A DNA stretch of 64,000 nt from Sphagnum compactum (Eukaryota > Bryophyta > Sphagnopsida > Sphagnales): positions 8,959,495-9,023,494 of the forward strand of contig OZ234502.1 in NCBI GenBank assembly GCA_965153455.1. Direction: 5' to 3'. Below the pieces are notes generated by a model. It was given only the letters and a program-made list of their open reading frames with translations. It searched no databases and was not told the origin of the DNA. The translations under genes and the position numbers were made by a program. Below, in pieces: positions 24,906-38,712 of the stretch (positions within the stretch are counted from its first letter, which is position 1; each line of letters begins with the position of its first letter).

Positions 24906-27900
24906 ATTTTTGAATTGAGATTCATAACACTTTTTGCATATGTATAACACATCATAATAACATATAGGGGCGAAATAATTATAAATATATACAAAAGTGG
25001 ACATTGTATTAAAGTATGGGGATTTTCAAATAATTTAGGAATAACAAGTAGATGATTATTTTATGGAAAATATAATATAAGATTCTCAAGGGTACATACT
25101 TTCTTAACTATTTTTGGCATTGATTTCCAAATCTAAATTGATATATAATTATGTTTTTTCCAAGTACTCAAAGTACTTGAATTCTTTTGCAAGTTTGTTT
25201 TGCCCCCAAGCACTTCAATATGGATGTGGTGAATTTTCTACTACAATTTTCTTTTGTCAATGGAGTTTGTCTTCATAGCTAAAATCATACCCAATCCTAT
25301 GAAAAATGATGTAATTTGGGGATATTTTTGGGGTATTTTTTTGGGTCCAAATGATATGACAATTTTTATTGAGATGTCAAACAAAGGCTAGAGATGAGGA
25401 AAACTAGAGGTTCCAATTGTTTTGAGATCCTACAAGAAGGTTAAAAGTTTTAGACTTAAAAAAAAACTTTAACAAGGTAAAAAGTATGTACAATTTATGG
25501 CTTGCAATTGTAAGTAATTCTTGAATCCTTGCAATGGATTCTTCACCATGTTCTCTTTTGTAGGTTTTTTTTTGCATGCAAACTTGAATTTAAGATGTAA
25601 AGATTAGATTATTCCAATTTGGAACTCCAAATAATCTCATACTTATTGGGAGATTTTCATGGTGTTTATAAGTTGAAGGTTGAAGAGGTATCATTTACAC
25701 ATATAAATTTGAAAAGGTGAATTCAACCTACAAATTATTTTTCAAGTTGCACCTTATGCAATTGTATGAAATAATTTCCTAGAATCAAGGACCAAGAATC
25801 CCAACCATGTAAAATGTGTTAAAATTGCATTGTACTTGATTCATAACACTCTTTGCGTACCCATCATGGTCCAATAGTAGTGTCGAGTTCTTGCATAATA
25901 GATTCCTTGTCTCGATTTAGGTTGTAGAATTGTTTTTTGCACACATAGATTTTAATTTAAGACGTGAAAATCAAACAATCACAATTTTGTTCTAAACAAA
26001 TCGAATTTTGAATAGGAGATCTTCATAGTGTTCATAGAGTGAGGGCTAAATAACATATAGGTGTTATATGAAAACAAAAAATACTCTCATTTCCACATAA
26101 GAATCCAAAAAGGTGGATTGGACACAAGAATTGTATTTCAAGTTTTCACATGTGCATTTATATTAAGTAGTTTTAAAGAATAATCAAAGACCTAGCATCC
26201 AAGCCATGAAACATGCCAAAATCATGTGTAATACATGATCCTAACACTTTTGGCACATGTATAACACTTCATGGTCCAACAATAGCCAGATGTTGAGTCC
26301 TCACAATATATTCCTCACCTTTTTTTGTTATAAAATTTTAAATTTTCATGTAAACTATTTAAAAGGATTGTACAATTGATATTCTACAATTTAATCAATT
26401 TCACCTTACCAAGTTTCATGTTTTTATTTCCAACTATGTGCACATTGAACATGTGCAATTTTTAAAGTACAAAAATTGGCATCATGGCCATACACATTTA
26501 TGTATGGGTTCCAAGATAAGTTAGGTACATGAACAATACATAACATGCCAAAATCACTTTTGTATCTGGACATGTGGAAGTTTTCGATATCATAACCAAA
26601 TGAAATCATATGTACATTTTTTTCTCCCACTACCTATGTGCACATTGAATTTGTGCAACTTTTAGATTGCAAAGTTGACACCATGGCCCTATGCATGTTC
26701 CAAGATGAACTCGATACATGAACAATACAAAACATGGTTGTGATTCTTGGTCCTTGATTATTAGTGCAAACTATTTTGTACAATTACATAGGGCCAACTA
26801 AGAAATAATTTGTGTTATGTTGAGATGCTTATATAGAAGTTTGTAAATGAGAATTTCATGACACCTATTCAACCTTCAATTTATGAGCACCATGATTTGT
26901 AATTCAAATTTGCAATGGTGTAATCTTCACATCAAAAGACAAATTTTGCATGCAAAAAAAAAATCTAAAAGTGAAAAAAGGGCAAGGAAACTATTGCAAG
27001 GATTTAATATTTCCCCACATGTTCTTGCAATGTGTCGTACATATGCAGAAAGTGTTACGAATCAACTATGACATGATTTTGGCATGTTTGATGGATTGGA
27101 TACTCAATCCTTTGAATATTTTGATTTTGAAACCTTTATGTGCAAAATTATTCTATAACCAAAAACAAGGTGAGGTCTACACTGCAAGAAGTCAACATTT
27201 AGGTTTAATGACATTGGACCATGACATCTTACACATGAAAATTTTGTTAGTACAAAATGATAATGGCGTGATTTATGGTTGTGATTCTTGGTCCTTGATT
27301 ATTCTTGGAACATATTTTGCACAATTACATAGAAGGAAAACCTGAAAAATAATTTGCATGTTCAATCCACCTTCTCAAAATTTTGCTTTGAAATGATAAT
27401 ACTTGTCTTCAATACACCTATTTAGCCTTCATTTTATAAACACCAAGAAGATCTCTTGTTAAAATTGAAATTATTTGCAACAAAATTGCAATTATTAGAA
27501 CATTATATTTTAAGTTAAAGATTACATGAAACAGATAGTCTATAACTAAAAACAAGTGAATAAGCTATTGCAAGGACTTAACATTTGCCTAAATGTTATT
27601 GTGGCATGTTATATATGTGTAGAAAGTGTTGTATGAATCAATTACACACAATAGGATTATTAAAAAAAATTGGGTTAAAGTTTACATGCAAAAGATGTTG
27701 TCCACACAATAACAAGGTGAAGAATCTATTAGAAAGGATTCAATTGGTTGAATGATGTGTTGTACATGAAAAAAATGTTACACATCTATTCATAAAGGAA
27801 GGCAATTTGGTTATTTTGTTTGTTTTGGTTCTCACATTGAGATCTCCCAAACCACAACCACCCCCACCATACATTTGGTACTAATTGGAACAACCTTGAT

Positions 27901-28740
27901 GAGTAGGGGTGCCTTAATGTAATATTATAATGTTTACACCTATAATGCAAAGGATATTGAATATATTAAAAAATATTTTCATTGAAAATTCAATAAATTA
28001 AAAAATATTTAAAGGGAAATTGGGACATGTTTCTGGTATTGTTGAGTACAATTTTTTGAAGGTGGTTTCATAATTTTTTGACCTAAGGTGTAGGAGATAT
28101 TGAATTTTTGACTAATATTTGTCATTAAAAATTCAATCAAAATTAAAAAATTCAAACTCAATTAATTGTGCAGCAAGCTCACACTTGGGCCAATGGCGTA
28201 ACCCACACTAGTTAAGTATAATTGTTTTTTGCTTGGTTTTGGACTAATTCCCAATCCAATCATTACTGGAACATATTTAATACAAATGCATCAAAGTAGT
28301 TTGACAACTTTACACAATAAATCCACCTTTTCAAAATTGTTACATTTTTTATGTTACATTTATTCAACATTCAATTTATAAACACCAAGACAATTTCTAC
28401 TAAAATATGATATTCTTTGCAACAAAATGGCCATCATCTTTTTCTTATTAAAGTCTACATACAAAAAAAGGTGTATCCAAAAAAAATCTACTTTATATTA
28501 GAACTGAAATTCAAGAATAAAATGATCTTTATGTCCTCAAAAGTAAAGGAACAAAAATATCCTCATTTACAAATCTACCATCCAATAAATAAAGATATTT
28601 TAAATTTATTTTTAGAACTTATTTATTCAAATAATTTTTGAAATATAATGATCATACATTCTAAAGGTTTGGTTATAATAAAAAAATTAAAATATATTTT
28701 TTAGAACCCACTTTTTTTGTTTTATATGCATGATGTAGGG
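24906..28740. repeat. Complex zone of direct and inverted degenerate repeats
   Basis: Units of roughly 200-450 bp recur in both orientations. A TAACACTTTTTGCAYATG-like motif with a following TCATGGTCCAA occurs near 24930, 25845 and 26240. Its reverse complement lies near 27030-27090. A CTATGTGCACATTGAA block repeats at 26433 and 26634 (about 201-bp period). GATTCTTGGTCCTTGATTAT lies near 26741 and 27281, and its inverse near 25785. No coding sequence is supported. It may be a decayed satellite-like or foldback element. Confidence 0.55.
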
Positions 28741-30994
28741 TAAAACTAAAGGCATTCACTTTTTGTGTCCACTTTATCTTGCTTGGACCCTTTAGGAATT
28801 TGACTCTAATTGAATTTTGTACAAATTGAATTGAATTGAATTTTAATTCAATTCAAGGTGCATGTAATGTCATTCAATACTTTCATCCAAATGGAATTAA
28901 TTTTCACAACTCAATTCATTTTTTTCATCACTTGATAATTAGTTAATTTTCATTGGTAATGCGTAGCAATGTAGAGCCCAAATTTGACGTGTTATTCTTA
29001 GTGGAAGGCATGCAGAGAAATGATGAAGGAAATAAGATAATTATGCATGACTAAGTTGAAACATCATGCATTAAATGTTCAAGTTTAATTTTCAACAACC
29101 ATTTTAGTAGTGTGTCACATTTCACATGATGACAATCATGTCTCTCACTCACAAATTCATTATGGACAATGAAAATGTGGTTTATTCGCATGGGAAAAAA
29201 TACAAAGAAAAATAAATGTTTTGTGGGTTTCAAAATAAAACCAAATAAGGTGTGCATTACAACCCAAGTAAGTGGACGACCAAGTTGCTACATATGGGCC
29301 CAATCAATTCCTTATCATGACCGAGTAAATACTAATGTTGTGTGGTTATTTCATTTTGCAAATAATTAGTAATTTTGATTCTTTTAAATTTAAAAATAAA
29401 AAAATTGGTAATTTTCATGAAAGAAACAGCAAAAAAAGATTATTATAGAGTTTTTTTTTTTTCAAAAAAGAAAAGAAAAGCAAGGGTTTTATACCAAAAT
29501 TGGTTTTTAATTTTTTTTTTCACCCCTACTAAATGGATATATACTCAAGTTGATAACTAGTGGGTATTTATAGGAAATTCCAATAACCACCCAACATTAA
29601 TAAAGGTCATCACATTAGTGCTACCTCTTTTACTTTGATAATTTACACTCTCTATATCTAATTAATTGAACCTAATAACAACTAACACCTATTATAAGTC
29701 TTTTGTACATATGTTATATATGTATATATAAATTGCATACCTTATCTTAATTTTGGGAATAAACATAATCCTATTATATAACTAATTTAAGTATATTTTT
29801 TCATGACAACAAATATATGGGACCTAACTTTTACTCATGTAGTTTTTTAATACAAAAAAGAGTGACCCACCCCCCCCCCCCCCCAATCATTGGAATAACA
29901 CACACATCACTAACCTACTTTCACCGACCTACTTTACGTCACACATAATGACAAAATATAGTCATGAGATGCATGGGGTGGGTTTCAATGAGATCGTGCA
30001 AAATTTTGCACACATGTTTTCCTACACATTATTAGTGCGTGCTCAAAAGATGGGGCCCAAAGTAGTGGTGTAATGCATAACTTTTTCCTAAGGATAAATC
30101 TCCTTGAAAAAAGGCCAACCAATAATGGACCCTTTAGGTCAATATATAGTCATGCCTTTTCCCAACAAAGAAAAGGACTCATTATCCCCTTTCCTATTTC
30201 CTATATGTTAAGTTTTAGATTTTGAAACACAAGGAATGGTCTTTTCATTATGGATGAAGACTATGTACAATGTATTTAGATTTTCCATGGTTTTTTACCA
30301 TGCATAAAATTAAAATATTTGGGTGATCTACATTCATGTCAACAAATGACAAACCTTTTTTTTCTAATTCTCAAGATCTCACATGTGATTAAGCTCCAAT
30401 AATGTCATACACTTGCACAAATTTCTTTCAACACATTACTTTAAACATTGATGAAACTTATGCAAAATGCGGTGGTCAAAATGTTTTAGTAGGTAATATA
30501 ATCAATGTTCACCTTTTTTTTATGGGTCCAAATTTTTTTAAATGTACAAAAATCTTGTTACATTGTCACCCTTTTCTATCTTTTTTACCAATATAAGGAC
30601 ACATTTATAGATGATTATGATGGAAGTTATAATTGTAGTGAATTAAAATATAGTCTTTCTAAAATATTTGACAACTTTTGACTCATTGTTGTTTTATGGG
30701 GATCAAAATATAGGGTAAAAAAGGACTATAGTAAGGACTAGGTTTTTTTTGTCCTATGTGGTACACCTTAATGGCTTTTCACCGTCATGATGTTTTCAAA
30801 ATGTCAACCATTTAAACGTGTTTGACAATAACATTCAAAGATGGCTAATTATTTTTCTTTTAACCTACTAAATTGGAATGTCCACCATACCTACCACCTA
30901 GATGCCTCATTGCTAGGGTGTTTGGACAAAAGATTGTGAGGCCTAGCATGTCATGACCGTATCTCAAAGATATCTTTGATTCTGCTCACTCCAT
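28741..30994. other. AT-rich intergenic, no gene
   Basis: Holds a near-perfect palindrome of TTGAATTGAATT type at 28831-28856 and a run of fifteen C at 29870-29884. Small open frames lack any family resemblance. The right end is the distal P450 promoter. Confidence 0.45.
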
Positions 30995-31002
30995 TATATA
31001 AG
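30995..31002 (+). promoter_or_regulatory. TATA box of the P450 gene
   Basis: TATATAAG lies 135 bp before the ATG and would place transcription initiation near 31025-31030, leaving a leader of about 110 nt with no evident intron. Confidence 0.6.
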
Positions 31003-31136
31003 AGCAACCCATATTCCACCATCATTATTTAAGTTTCGTGCTTTGTACGTAAAGTTCACAAGCATGCCCATGTTGTGATGCATGAAACTTTGATAACATA
31101 AATCACCATAACTTAGTTGTGAAAAGAATTCACATC

Positions 31137-33238
31137 ATGGCTAACATTGTTGTGAAATGGAGTCAATTGATCACACCAATTGATTTGACATTGGTTTTAA
31201 TTTTACTACTTGTGATGATTGTTTTCCACAACTTTTTTAGACATTCTTATTACAAAAAATTGAAGAGAGCACCAGGGCCATTCCCTTTATGGCCATTGCT
31301 TGGAAACCTTCCTCTTTTGCATAAACTCCCCCACCAAGATTTTTATAATTTGTCAAAGACATATGGAGATATCATGGAACTCAAGTTGGGATCAATTTGT
31401 ACTATCATCATTTCATCTCCAAGATTGGCAAAGGAGGTTTTCAACACACATGATCAAGCATTTTCATTTCGTCCATTACCCACAACTCTAAATTCCTTTA
31501 CTTATGGTGGACTTAGTACGGGATGGACATATAAAACTGATGACTATTGGCAAAGTTTGCGAAAAATGGAAGTTTCACAACTTTTTAGTCCCAAAAGTCT
31601 TAATGCTTCCAAACATGTTCGAGATGAAGAAATTTCATCCTTGATGCATGATGTTTTTGAAGATTGCAAGGTAATTTTTTATACATTTTTCAAGGTAGTT
31701 GTTCCTTAGTTCATTTAATTCGGGATGATTCATGAAATATTTACTTGAAAACAAAATTGAATGGATCATTTGCAAAACATGATTGGATCATTTGATATTT
31801 CCAAAATGACTAGCAACATGAATATTATCAAATTTGAGCATATGAAACATGTTTAAGATTGAAAACATTTTGGTGCATGTTTGGTGTAGGAAGGAAAACC
31901 AACAAACATGCGAACAAGGTTGTTTGATACTTCCATGAATATGATGACACGTTTGTTATTTGGAAAAAGATATTTTGGCTTAAAACTTTCCAACAAAAAA
32001 AGCGAGGAATTCAAGGACATCATTTTGAAAGAATTGGCTATTGTTGGCATTTTCAATATTGGTGATTTTGTTCCACTTTTAAGGCCGTTTGATCTCCAAG
32101 GCATTACATCACAATCAAAGAAATTGGGTTTGAAAATAGACCAATTTTTTGATGAAATGATTCAAGATCGTTTGAAACAAAATGGGTTAAATGACTCCAA
32201 GGATTTTCTTAATGCCATGCTTTCTCTTCCTAAAACACATGGTTTTGGTGATAGGCTCAAGGAGAATACAATCAAGGCAATTCTCAATGTAAGTTACCAT
32301 GCTTTAGCAATGTACTTCATGATTTCATCAAAAGAGTTGAATGTTGTCCAATGATTACAATTAACTTAAAATGTGTTTTATTTTTTGTTATTGGCAATCT
32401 ATATATTAAACCTTCCATGTCATTATCAATATACTAAACCTTCCATGTCAAAATGATAAAATGTAACATTTATTCATGAACTCCATAAAAGACTTTATGG
32501 TGTTGATTTATGAATAATTTTTCATCCAACAATTCATCATTTTTTTATACCTAACTTTCCCATGTGGAACCCCATTATGTGCAGGAAAGTATATTAGCGG
32601 GTACTGACACAACTGCTACCACTACAGAGTGGGCAATAGCAGAACTTTTGAAGCATCCACAATTTGCACAAAAAGCTCAAGAAGAATTGGATGGTGTGGT
32701 TGGATTTGAACGTGTTGTTAATGAAAGTGACATTCCTCAATTGAAATATCTTCAAGCCATTGTGAAGGAAACATTTCGCCTTCATCCTCCTGCTCCCCTT
32801 TTACTACCACATGAAAACATAGAAGGTCGTGAAGTAGGGGGTTACTACATACCTCCCAAAACTCTACTTTATGTGAATGTATGGGCTATTCATCGAGACT
32901 CATCTCTTTATGAAAATCCTTTAGAATTCAATCCTGAAAGATTTGTTGGATCCAATATTGATTTAAAAGGAAAGGATTTCCAACTATTGCCTTTTGGTTT
33001 TGGTCGACGGGTATGCCCAGGCTTTCCTTTTGGGTTGATTAGCGTGCAAATGGAATTAGCTAGGTTTCTTCATAGCTTCACATTGAGACTACCAAAAGGA
33101 GAAAATTCACAAGACATGGATATGAGTGAAGTTTTTAGTATCACAACTCCAAAAGCAATTCCATTACATGTAGTTGCTACTGCTCGTCTTCCCTTGCATC
33201 TCTATGTAGCTCCACAATTTACTACTTGTGGCAATTAA
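31137..33238 (+). CDS. Cytochrome P450, CYP71 clan, three exons
   Basis: Exons 31137-31670, 31890-32288 and 32585-33238, both introns phase 0, give 528 residues, full length for the family. The ATG at 31137 (ATCATGGCT) is the first usable one. Residues ~10-30 form the ER membrane anchor, followed by the proline-rich hinge APGPFPLWPLLGN. The C-helix WQSLR fits WxxxR; the oxygen-binding I-helix motif is AGTDTT; the K-helix is KETFRLHP (ExxR), followed by FNPERF; the haem-binding loop is PFGFGRRVCPG with the cysteine ligand. All catalytic landmarks are intact, so it should be an active ER monooxygenase using NADPH-P450 reductase. The A-type (CYP71-clan) assignment follows these motifs; the family number and substrate cannot be told. 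A flavonoid, phenylpropanoid or other specialised-metabolism role is possible but unproven. Confidence 0.95.
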
Positions 33239-35985
33239 ATCACAATAGTGTATAATGCAATATTAATGGTATTATATTCGTTATGATCTAATTAATAATT
33301 TTAAATTTTCAATAGTTGGTTATTAGTGTCTCTATTGGAAAGCTTTTGCTTAACATATGTAACATTCTTCTTGTTATTACAAAACTTATGTTCATGTCAA
33401 TATTAGTGTTGAGTGGTTCTCAAATTTTTCAAAGAACCACTAGTTTTGGTTCTTTAAATGTCAATTTAAAGAACTATCCCAACTTTATATATATATATAT
33501 ATATATAATTTAGATTTAAAAAAAATTCTAAGGTTTCAAATTTTCAATTATTATTACTATTATTTTGGTTTTCATATGGATGGTTCTCATAAATTTGATA
33601 ATTATTGGTTCAATTTTAGGCATTTTTTTCAACTCAATTATCATAAATCATTTTCTTTAATTAAAAAATCACAAAAGTAAAATTAAAGTGATCATGATAA
33701 TGGTTCAATTTTATGAAACCCCTACTTAAGTGTTTAGTGTATGATAAACTATTAACCATATATATATCTGTAGTCAAGTGAAGTGAAGTTTCAAACTATC
33801 TAACCCCATGGCATCCCATCAATAGAAAAACATCTTCCCTCCTCCCCCTTGGTTATGTTTGGGAAGTTTTGAATTTGGGGGGTCTCCATACTTGAAAATA
33901 AATTTGTTTTTTCTTAGCGATTATCTTACAACATCAAACTTCAAAGTCATAACAAGAGGTTGTTTGCATACATTCTGTAGAAAGTGGAAATCTCCTTTTC
34001 AAGCAAGAAAGATTCATGTTTATCAAAATGCTAGATGACATCAAAGAAAAATTGCCCCCAAAATAATACAAAATGTACTAAAAAAGAATGCATTTTCTAA
34101 TTGCCTAAAGTGGCCCCCTCATAATGTGTTATCACCTAAGAGGGTGTAATTATCATTCAAAGTGAGAACCAAGGAGGATGGTTTTTAGTCCAAATATCAC
34201 ATGTGGTGATACTGGATGATTTTTAAGGTGAGAACCAGCTTGAAAACTGCTTGAAAAGCACCCTCCATTCTAATAATTGCCCAACACTAGTCAATATTAC
34301 CTTGGGTCATAAAGCAAAAGGAGAACATTTTTTTGGAATTGGAAAGCTACATGAGTAACCCATATATTAGTTGTTGGGTAAAATTTATAATTAAGTTAGT
34401 TCTAAAATAAGATTATGTTTATTTTCAAAATTCAAATAAAATTCATATAGAATATGCATCAATAATATACATTATTATTATTATTTTAAAACATATATAA
34501 AAGAGACTTTAAACATTAGTTGTTAGTAGGTTCAATTAGTAGAATGGAGAGGGTGTAATCTATATTAAAAAGTCATTTGGTGGGGAGCCAATCACACATC
34601 TAGTTAAGTAAGAAGATAGTAAGGAAAAGATGTCATGTTGTGCTAGAATAAATGTATTGAGACATATTATTTCTAAACATTTTGTCCTTATGGTGAACAA
34701 CATTTAGATGCCCAACAACTTCAATTGCAATTCAAAATTCAAACAAATATATGGTACCAAAATTCTCTTCAATGGATTTTTCATTTTTAAAATTATAAAA
34801 TTTCACAACTTTTAAATTATTAGTGCTTTTTGACTGTGTATAATCAATTAACATCGTCTCAATTTTTTTCTCATCAAAATTACTTTATAAAGAGATTCTT
34901 TAGCTTAGTAATTTATAAAATCGACTACTTTTGATACAATTGTTGTTCAAATTCAAAGGCCTTTACTAAAACCAAAACCCAAAATATTTTTTTTTGAATT
35001 CTTCAACATTCATATATATTAGTCATTTGGCACAAAAATCCATGATTAACATGGCATTAAAGTGGCACCACAAAAATATATCTAACAAGATTATAATTTT
35101 TATTGAATTTTGGCAGTCACCCGACGTGTTTTTTGGTTCATTTGATTGTGACTGCATCCTAGGGTGGCTTAAATATGTAGATATTATAAAATTACATGAT
35201 AATAGGGTGCAAAAATTTAATTCTCCTTCCTATAATCCCCCCCAATCTTAATTTTTTCAATACACATACTATCAAAATTTAACATAGAATGTTTGTGCCC
35301 ATGTCATAAAATAATAATGGTGACCAAGACTTTACATGTTGATATTTGTGAAACACATGAAGATTTTCAAATTACCAATGTAATTACATCTAAAAAATTG
35401 GGTGTTCAATTAAAAATTAGGACTAAATTGGGGACATCAACTTGAAAGAAAAATGAAGATTTCTTGGAAAGTTTCATACGATGTACAATATTTTGAAGAG
35501 ACATGCCAATTTGCAAAATATACATAAATGAAAAGCATGACCTCATGATGGGATCATGCACACCATCTAACTTTCAAACATGGGGTCTTGAAGAGATCAT
35601 TTATCACTTCCAACAAAAATACCTTAAAAAATGTAGGTTTTAATATCACAGTAGCATGGATGAATGTAAGATGTTTGTGAGAGTAAATTTAAAAACAAAT
35701 AGACACCTATTTCTAATCCCAATTAGATGTGTGCTCTAATTTAAGTGTGTTGTATATGAAAAATAAGGAAAGTTTGATCATAATAGTTGAAATCCAATGT
35801 AAACTAGATGTGTATACATTAGTCTTTGCTTTTGTTTACAATATTGTACATTTAGATCGTTGTTCCAAAACCAATCAACATAAATTTTATGTAATCAAAT
35901 CAAAACTAGCAAATGTTATCACCCAATTATTCAAAACATCATGTGACATTAATAACCTCATGAAGAGGTTTTAAACCTTGCAATA
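33239..35985. other. AT-rich intergenic, no gene
   Basis: Only short unsupported frames. A TA dinucleotide run lies at about 33487-33507. The left end is the P450 3' UTR. Confidence 0.45.
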
Positions 35986-36730
35986 TTCTTGCAACCAGAG
36001 TATGCAGGTATTGAAATGATTAGAATGCCTCATGTTCATTCCAATATCTCAATGAGTGCAAAGCTGGGGGTTATCAATAGTCAATTTTACAGGCTTTGTA
36101 GTTGTAAGAAGTTTCTTGTCTTTCAGATGATCAGTCTTATTGTCTTTCTGAAGGTAAAAGGCTACCCTTTAAAAGTTCTTCTAATGAGAACTAGAGGGTT
36201 GCTTATTAAAGAAAAATTCCTTTTTGGCATTTCCGCTTTTGGCATTTTCAAAATGATTTTGCTTCAAGTCTTGTAAGTGGGGAGCTTCTTGTAAGCCCCC
36301 TTGTTCATAGTCTTTCCCTGTTCTCCTTTCCTTCAGATTTTCTTTCTCTTTCTGTCGGTCTGTTTTTTTCTTGTCCTTGTTGTTGTGGTCTGTTGCTAGC
36401 CAGTAGTATGGCTGAGTCGTCCTGTTGCTTCTGGAATTGCAGCAGAAACTTAGTTTGCAGGTTGATGCTTGTCACCGGCCTTTATCCACTGTAGGGAGCT
36501 GATGAAGTCAGTGGGGAAGTTGTGGTAGTTAAGTCACTATCATACATACTACTGTTGATGGTACCTGAACAGGTGTGAGCCTGGCACTTTTGTTCATACT
36601 GGCGTGTGGTTTTTGTTTTTTGTGTCCTCCTTGTTTGGTTCTTTCTATGGCTTCCTGAGGAAGTGTTAACCTTGCTGTTTTTTCTTCATTGTGAGAATGG
36701 ACATTTCTCTATTCTTATGAAAGATATCTG
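35985..36730 (+). repeat. Dispersed repeat, copy A
   Basis: Shares with 60635-61150 an ordered set of segments in the same orientation: a CAGAGTAYGCAG start, a GGCTTTGTAGTTSTAA block, CAGATGATCAGTCTTAT/TAGATGGTCAGTCTCAT, GAGRACYAGAGG, a GTAAGTGGGnAGCTT...AAGCCC hairpin, and a final GAGAATGGACATTTCTCTATTC-like block. It lies just upstream of, or in an intron of, the PPR gene. Unclassified; possibly a SINE- or MITE-like element. Confidence 0.6.
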
Positions 36731-36812
36731 TTGTGGTGTGCTCTGTCATTGGTTGCCTTCTGTAATGTGCAATTTGCTTTTGTTCCGGATAGTAACATTC
36801 TCAAATTTAAAG

Positions 36813-38712
36813 GAGGATGTCTATGGTGGGCTTGATGCCTGGTGTGCCTGGGAGTTGGAGTTTCCACTGGTGACAATCAAGAAAGCACTGAAATTGTTGC
36901 AAGAAGAAAAGCAATGGAGACGAGTGATTCAGGTTTCTCGTTTGTTTGTATGATTTGAAAAGACATTGACTCACTCACTGTGCAACTTCACAAGATGTTT
37001 CACTGTGGTCATTATGTATTTGGCAATGATTGAGGCTTTAGCACAGTCCATAACGGGAAAGTAGGACCCTTGATGAGGATTGGTTTTAAAAGATGAGGAA
37101 TTTGGTCTGGAACAGGTGAGCAAGTGGATGTTGAGCAAAGGACATGGAAGGACAATGGGAACATATGAACTTCTGCTGCAGGCATTTGATGAGGAGGGGC
37201 GTGTGGAGGAAGCAGATGCCTTATTTGAAAAAATACTCACTGAGAATGAGGAGTGTACATCCCGAAATTTGTTCCACCATGTCATTGCCATGCATGAATG
37301 TTACAATCAGCTCAAGAGGCTCCTTCAGGTGGTGACATTTTTAAAAAGTTCAATGGAGGAGGCTAGAGCACTTGAATTGCCAGCAGACCCATATCCCCAA
37401 AAGCATTACAACACAAGCACTCTGCTAGTTCAAAAGGAAGGGCCCCCAATTAACAGTCACATTGTGATGTGAAGGTGTCTGCAGATACGGAAGAACTGGG
37501 CATGAGGCCTGATATGCAAACTGTGCATCGGGTGGCCAGGACATATGAGAGCCTTGGGTTACTGAAAAGAAAAGAGTTGGTAATCCAAAAGTACCCACCA
37601 CCAACTGTGGAGTTCAAGAGAGTCAAAGGAGGGAGACTAATTGGTCTGTGGGTCTTCAAACAGAAAGAAGGTTTGATCACATCATTCTTATGGCTTGCTG
37701 TGTAAATCTATGAATTTTTCCTTCAAATTTTGTTGGTTCTTGAGATTGTAATAGGAGTTCAATTTTACGGGCATGCAGGTGACAATTTTCTGCAGGAAAG
37801 TCCAACTGATGAGGACATGGAAGACAACGATGAAGGTGATCATGATTGGTCAGAGGGGGAGCAAGATGGTAAGCAGAGAGTTGTTATTTCAGTGTTCCCT
37901 CATGTTATCAGTGTTCCTATCCTTACTACATTCTATCCACTGTTAAGATGCTAAGTAGCCTTTAGAGAGCTTGACGTTTCAAAACAATGTCAATCCCATA
38001 GGTATACAGGTGAAGATGATTCAGTGCAGCTGAGCACATTCAACTTGGATGAGAACTTCAATGATGAAGATGATGGAGTTTGGTCAAATGGCAGGCAGGA
38101 TGGTGAGTGCAGACTTCTCGTGTCCCAGTTGTCTCTGTATGTTTTGTGTTCTGGTTCCAGTGCAGGCAGTTAGGGTTCTGAAAATATTATTTCCTCCAGG
38201 CAATACCTTGCTTGGAGGTTTCTTACTGCCTTAGGAAGCCTCTGGCCTTGTGTTCCCCTGGGATGTGCAAGATGCATTTGGTTCTTAATGCTTTCAGTTG
38301 TGATTTTTTGAAATCAGGGAAATGGCCTCTTCTGACCTTCAAAGTAGCTGTTATTAGTTTTGGTTTGACAATGGTCTGTTTGCCAGAAATTGAATGAAAG
38401 CTTCTATCTCATTGGCATGCATGATTTGGTTCGACTAAACTTGCATGATGGTTATGGCAATATCAAGGATGAAGATGAAAGAAATTGTCCAAATGATAGG
38501 CAAAATGGTGAGCATAGAGTTATAATGTCAAGGTTGCTGTCAGTGTAACTTTCCTTATGTTGTACTTCAGTAGGGGTTACACCTGTCTACTGAGCTGATT
38601 GTTCAAGTTCTTTCATCATCTTTCATGTAAAGCCTAAATTTGTTTTATGACTCCACTAACTTGATTCTAGCCAGGTTCTCCTACATCTGAAGAAGGAGAG
38701 AACATGCTTTAG
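36813..38712 (+). CDS. PPR protein (EMB1417/At4g18975-like), 5' end not found
   Basis: Recognised exons: 36813-36932, 37116-37328, 37475-37670, 37779-37868, 38010-38102 and 38675-38712 (TAG stop), all phase-compatible. They encode [12 protein letters not shown], then the PPR-like [18 protein letters not shown] with [14 protein letters not shown], then [20 protein letters not shown] and [20 protein letters not shown]. This order matches a small plant PPR family typified by EMB1417; such proteins act in organelle RNA metabolism. The transit peptide and first exon or exons are missing, perhaps beyond the dispersed repeat upstream. The tail is unusually acidic and built from similar small exons ([32 protein letters not shown]). 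A third relative at about 38400-38507 has no phase-compatible acceptor at its expected start and is probably skipped or decayed. Confidence 0.75.

Noticed and set aside
31119-31136. P450 start at 31119
   Set aside because: The codon there is GTG; the first ATG in frame is 31137, in good context and at the expected distance before the membrane anchor.
38475-38507. Extra PPR tail exon
   Set aside because: Only a weak internal AG gives a compatible phase; joining 38102 to 38675 keeps the frame without it.
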